Shown here piece after piece: positions 60,001-64,000 of a stretch of 64,000 nt of DNA; positions within the stretch are counted from its first letter, which is position 1, and every line of letters starts with the position of its first letter. The notes beneath the pieces were generated by a model. It saw only the letters and a list, made by a program, of their open reading frames with translations. It did not search any database and was not told the DNA's origin. The stretch is from NCBI GenBank assembly GCA_023231475.1, contig JALJEE010000349.1, positions 116,855 through 180,854 of the forward strand, given 5' to 3'. The stretch comes from Seison nebaliae (Eukaryota > Rotifera > Pararotatoria > Seisonacea > Seisonidae). The position numbers were made by a program, and so were the translations under genes.

Positions 60001-63000
60001 CACTTACCTCAGTTATTTTTAGGTGTTAGCTGTCAAAATTAATCGACGAAAATTTCTCGACTATATCCGTTCATATGAATATGAATGAATTAATGGTGGA
60101 ATAACTGCCGTTCTGTAAAAGAATTCGTTATGAGTGGAAGACATAGAAGAAAAAGTCGTATTATCTGTTTAGTATGCAGTTGTTGGTGGGTGCAATTTGT
60201 AGGATTGTTGTTCAAGAATAAATATTTTTCTTATTCAACAACACTTTTCAGGAGTGATCTCTCTGACAAGACACGTGCGCTTTTTTTGGAATATGAAACT
60301 ATCACGAAAAAGGGAAGAAGAAAGATTAGCAGTGGAGCAGTTGGGAATGAAATCGAATTGTTCCACGTCCTTTCCAATCTTCGAACAAAGGTAGAGATAG
60401 AAGTAGGAGTAATATCCGGACTACGGGAACATCGAGATAGATAGGAATAATTCGATTTTTTGATTCGAATCTAACACCTCCCATCTTGGCAAGAAGGCCA
60501 TGTTCATCTTATCATTTCCACAATCCATTTCTACTTCTTATCCACACACACACACACACACACAAATATATACGTCATTTACACATATCGAATTATTTGT
60601 AGAATAATTAATTTTGAGAGGGAATAAGAAAGAAATCGGCTTCTTTCTTTTTGTTTACACTTTCACATTTAGTGGCATATTGAATAAGTTTAGTTTTCCA
60701 TATTGTTACTCTTCCTGTTCTCGTTGTTACTTACTGTTCATATTAGTGTTAATAATATTTAGTATTTTTGTTTATAATGTTATTGTTCTGTAATTATGAA
60801 GATTGTTGAAGAATAAAAAATTATTGCATCAAATCTCCTTAATAATTATTCTCTTTATTCCGTACGGCTCTCAATATAACTATGTGTGCGTGTGCATGCG
60901 TGTGCGTGTGTGTGTGTGTGTCTGTGTGTTCGTGTGCGTGTGTCTGTGTGCTTGTGTGCGTGTGTCTGTGTGCTTGTGTGTGTGTGTGTGTGCTTGTGTG
61001 TGTGTGTGTGTGTGCTTGTGTGTGTGTGTGTATTTGGGTCAAAGAAGAATTGTTATATTATTATCCATCCTATTTCCTTCCATTGTTCGGATGATGATGG
61101 TCGTCTCTCAATGGAGGGACGTGATGGGAATATATGTAACGAGTAGTGTTGTATACAAAATTTTATTCCATTAATCAATAATGGACGTATGAAAATATTG
61201 ATGTTGCTGTATTGAGAGAGAAGGAATGGAAGAGAATCATTTTAATATTCCTATTCCATCAATCTATCCATTCTTTTCCTTCGGTTCACGAGCTAACTTC
61301 CAAATTTGAAAAACACCTTCTTCTTCTCCTATCTATCCGTCCAATGAGTGATGAACAATTCAATTAGTGGAACTATAGTATGATTAATGGACTTGCCACG
61401 TTGTTATCAGCATGATTTCTATATCTTCATTTGAATTGTACTCGAGAGGATGGTGCTCTAAGGGGAAAAAGAACGATTCCTTTACTGACGATTAAATCGA
61501 ATTATATAATAGAATCACTTTGACATTGATTAACTTCTAACTGTCACAATCACCATGACAACATATGCGATGAGGAATCGAGAAGAGAATAGGCTTTCCT
61601 TTTATGTCACATATATGTGCGATGATCGCTCCAACAACGAACGACTGCCGTCTTTCCCCTCTCATTCCACTGTGATACAGATGGATGGAGGATGGCAGTG
61701 ACGGTGATGGTGGTGAGATGAGAACGTCAATAAGAACCAAATTAGGAGGAATCAATCGCCGATCATCAATGTGGAATTGGGTTGATTTGAATGAAAGAAA
61801 GAAAATTTGATTGGTTTGAGACGGGTGAGAGGGAGAGAAGTGAGTTGATTGACAATGAATGTTGTGTCACCTATCAACAATGGAAAGAAGAATGATGATA
61901 ACTGTTGCTTATTGTATAATCATTTATTTCCACATTATTTCCGAATTATTTCCACATTATTTCCATTTATCTTTTGAACAATATGAATTCCAACATTTAT
62001 TTCTATTTATCCTTCTCCTCTTCTCCCCCAGTCTTACCAGTTTTCTTTATTTCTGTTTATTTTTCACATTCTCCTTCTCTCACTCACATTTATTTACTTT
62101 CCACTCATTCTTCCCATTTCCATCTTCTCACAACTCGTCTTGCCAGCTATTCTCGATCCGGATTCACTTCACCACCTTTATCGCATAACATTCGAACATA
62201 TTATTTCCAATTTTACGTCTAATGTCACTCTTCCCATTGTAAGAGATTAATTGAAGAAGATGAAACTTTAAAAGAAATAGGATGAATTGTTGAGATTTGA
62301 GAATTTTAAAGTCGCTAATTCGATTCCATTAGTCATTCTAATTGTTATTAGCTCATTCTTCTCAAAACTCTTCCGAATGTCAGATAAAACATGAAAACGA
62401 ATTATAGTGACTCCGTCAAGTTCCCTCTCGCCAGGACATTGGTACCCGGTCAAGTTCTTTCCATTTCGGTCAATTGTGTCCACCATGTGTTTATGTTTGT
62501 GTGTGTGTGTGTGTGTTAGTGTATGTGTGTGCATCCATGGGGTGTATGTGTGTTAATAGAAATCGAAAGATGATCATCCGGTTAAAGAGATTGATAGAGA
62601 AGAGATCGATTAAGTTTCCGTATAGAGAAAATGTGTTTGTTGATCATACATGTAATCTAGTGGAGAAATAATTTAGTTGATTGTTCGTCGACTAGTTGTT
62701 GGAATTGCATTCCGAATTAATTATTTCTCATTCAATTCCCTTATCGCTCCCGCTACATGTTTATCTTCTTCTACAGCTCTCTTCCACCTTCATTCTACTG
62801 CTAATACTTTACTACTACTACTACTTCTACTACTACTATTACTACTATTGTATGCATTTAGTCATCCATCTATCTATTCGAACATCGATGATTATTTTTA
62901 TAAATTTTATGATGATGTTATTGCTAATAATGATATTCATAGATCATTCTATATTATCGAATTATCACTGTTATTCTCTTCTCTCTCCCTTTCTCGTTGT

Positions 63001-63511
63001 ATATCTCTCTCTCTCTTTCTGTCTCTCTCTCTCTCTCTCTCTGTCGAATATGTAATCATGTGTATAATTACGTGTGCATATAGAAGGTTGTTTACCGATC
63101 CATATTATTCCATTTCTCATTATTTCCTAATTTTCGCCCATATTACCCACATGGAGGAGATTGATGATATACTCTTCATTATTTCTTTCGCAACATGACG
63201 ACACCGTGCATCTGTTAGAGACACTAATAGATTATTCATAGAGTTTATCTTCTTCTTACATTCGACTACTGATGCCATCTCGACATTACTCTTTGCCGCT
63301 AATAGCGAGACGGAATAAGCACACATAAACTCAGAAGGGAAAAAAACAAACTGAATTATTTTTTATTGATAAGTCTCCCATCCATCTGCTGTATGGGTAG
63401 ATATATATATATATATATATATACTGTTATATATCTCTCTCTCTCTCTCCAATGACGACGTCATTCACATAAACAACATAGAAAGATCGACGTCTAACTG
63501 TAAAAGAGGAG
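57028..63511. other. 6.5 kb gene-poor region, microsatellite-rich
   Basis: Sequence after SMARCB1 begins with possible poly(A) signals (AATAAA near 57139). Beyond that I find no recognised gene. Tandem repeats include 58786-58811 ATT, 60543-60564 CA, 60883-61031 TG, 62497-62516 TG, 62811-62849 TAC, 63004-63043 TC, 63401-63423 TA and 63433-63449 TC. One open frame (60130-60444 plus) contains a stretch with an acceptor-like boundary and is noted as a finding. Confidence 0.55.
60883..61031. repeat. Imperfect (TG)n microsatellite, about 150 bp
   Basis: A run of TG units interrupted regularly by C (TGCG, TGTC, TGCT). All three plus frames and the minus frame are open through it, giving Cys/Val- or Thr/His-repeat peptides that are artefacts of the repeat. 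Confidence 0.95.
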
Positions 63512-63601
63512 ATGATGTGCAGTCCCAAGAAACAGATCTATCTATTGGAAGATGTTCCTCTCTTACCAACATTACATAACATGTTGATGTCGATATCGAT
63601 G
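63512..63601 (+). other. Candidate first coding exon of a gene running off the right edge
   Basis: Tandem ATG codons (63512 and 63515) open a 30-codon frame, MMCSPKKQIYLLEDVPLLPT then LHNMLMSISM, ending exactly at a consensus donor (ATG|gtaagt at 63602) in phase 0. A stop (TAA) lies upstream in frame, so this would be a true start. The codon mix is richer in GC than its surroundings. No family recognised; no continuation is visible before the window ends, so the intron would exceed 400 nt. Confidence 0.3.
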
Positions 63602-64000
63602 GTAAGTCCAATTGTCTATTGTCAATGGAATGCAGATAAGTTGAAGTAGTTGGAAGTGAAGAGGGAGGGAGAGAGGTAGAAGAATAAATAAATTAATAAA
63701 TAAACATTTACCCTCTCGAAGAGAACATTTAAATAATTTTCAACTGGAAGATGATCAATTCCATATGCTAAGAAGGAACATTGGATTCTTTCCGTTGCTC
63801 TATTATATGATTTATGTGACTTCTAATAACTCCATACACTATACATACACTATACATACACATACATATATACAAACACTCATCACTAACTAGTAATTGT
63901 TGAATAACGAATGCAGATATCTTGTCTCTATGTCGATTAATATTATCCGTGCACTACTCGTTGGTAGAGTGCTGATGTTCATTCTTTTCTCATTATTATT
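63602..64000. other. Right edge, nothing recognised
   Basis: AT-rich sequence with short ACAT repeats (63838-63866). If the preceding candidate exon is real, this is its first intron. Confidence 0.4.

Noticed and set aside
60803-61174. Cys/Val-rich and Thr/His-rich open frames over the TG repeat
   Set aside because: Produced by the microsatellite, open in several frames at once.
1-64000. tRNA, rRNA, snRNA, CRISPR and transposon signatures
   Set aside because: Looked for T-loop (GGTTCGA-type) boxes, terminal inverted repeats with transposase frames and regularly spaced repeats; none was convincing by eye. A tRNAscan/Infernal and repeat-library run would be decisive.

Overview
The window is nuclear DNA of a small-genome animal (bilaterian). 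The evidence is metazoan-type genes (a neuropeptide precursor, a Dpr/ZIG-8-like immunoglobulin protein, an LHFPL tetraspan protein, muscle-type myosin regulatory light chains, SMARCB1), AT-rich sequence, and many very short introns (about 39-140 nt). I cannot place the species. The light chains look lophotrochozoan/annelid-like to me, but that is from memory and weak. No bacterial, viral or transposon genes were recognised. Layout, left to right: 1-2.1 kb unassigned open frames; 2.1-2.5 kb a precursor of APxAYW-amide type peptides; 3.6-5.5 kb a degenerate inositol-5-phosphatase homologue; 5.7-7.8 kb (minus) a paraplegin whose metalloprotease motif is lost; 8.6-9.9 kb SAE1/Aos1; 10.8-11.9 kb (minus) BUB3; 13.0-13.7 kb LHFPL; 13.8-15.4 kb (minus) an ankyrin-repeat protein; 16.4-20.5 kb (minus) a full ABCB/P-glycoprotein transporter; 21.3-23.6 kb (minus) two tandem myosin regulatory light chains; 25.0-28.4 kb an intronless ELAPOR-like receptor; 28.8-30.2 kb an orphan protein; 30.3-32.3 kb a divergent cytochrome P450 overlapping tail-to-tail with MsrA (32.3-32.8 kb, minus). 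From 32.9 to 49.1 kb lies a 16 kb gene-poor stretch with a few candidate small exons; then the two-Ig protein (49.1-50.9 kb), a CABIT-like protein (51.4-52.8 kb, minus), a head-to-head RPS21/eIF3i pair (53.3-55.5 kb), SMARCB1 (55.7-57.0 kb), and 7 kb of microsatellite-rich sequence with one candidate first exon near the right edge. The genes do not form an operon or a single pathway. They are mostly housekeeping genes packed in alternating orientation, followed by sparse sequence. The pattern that unites the window is splicing: of 40 introns I could place by protein homology or reading frame, 36 have a donor beginning GTT rather than GTA/GTG, while the donors of the candidate long introns are GTA, several of them GTAAGT. 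Other points of interest are three apparent pseudo- or atypical enzymes (paraplegin, 5-phosphatase, P450) and the amidated-peptide precursor.
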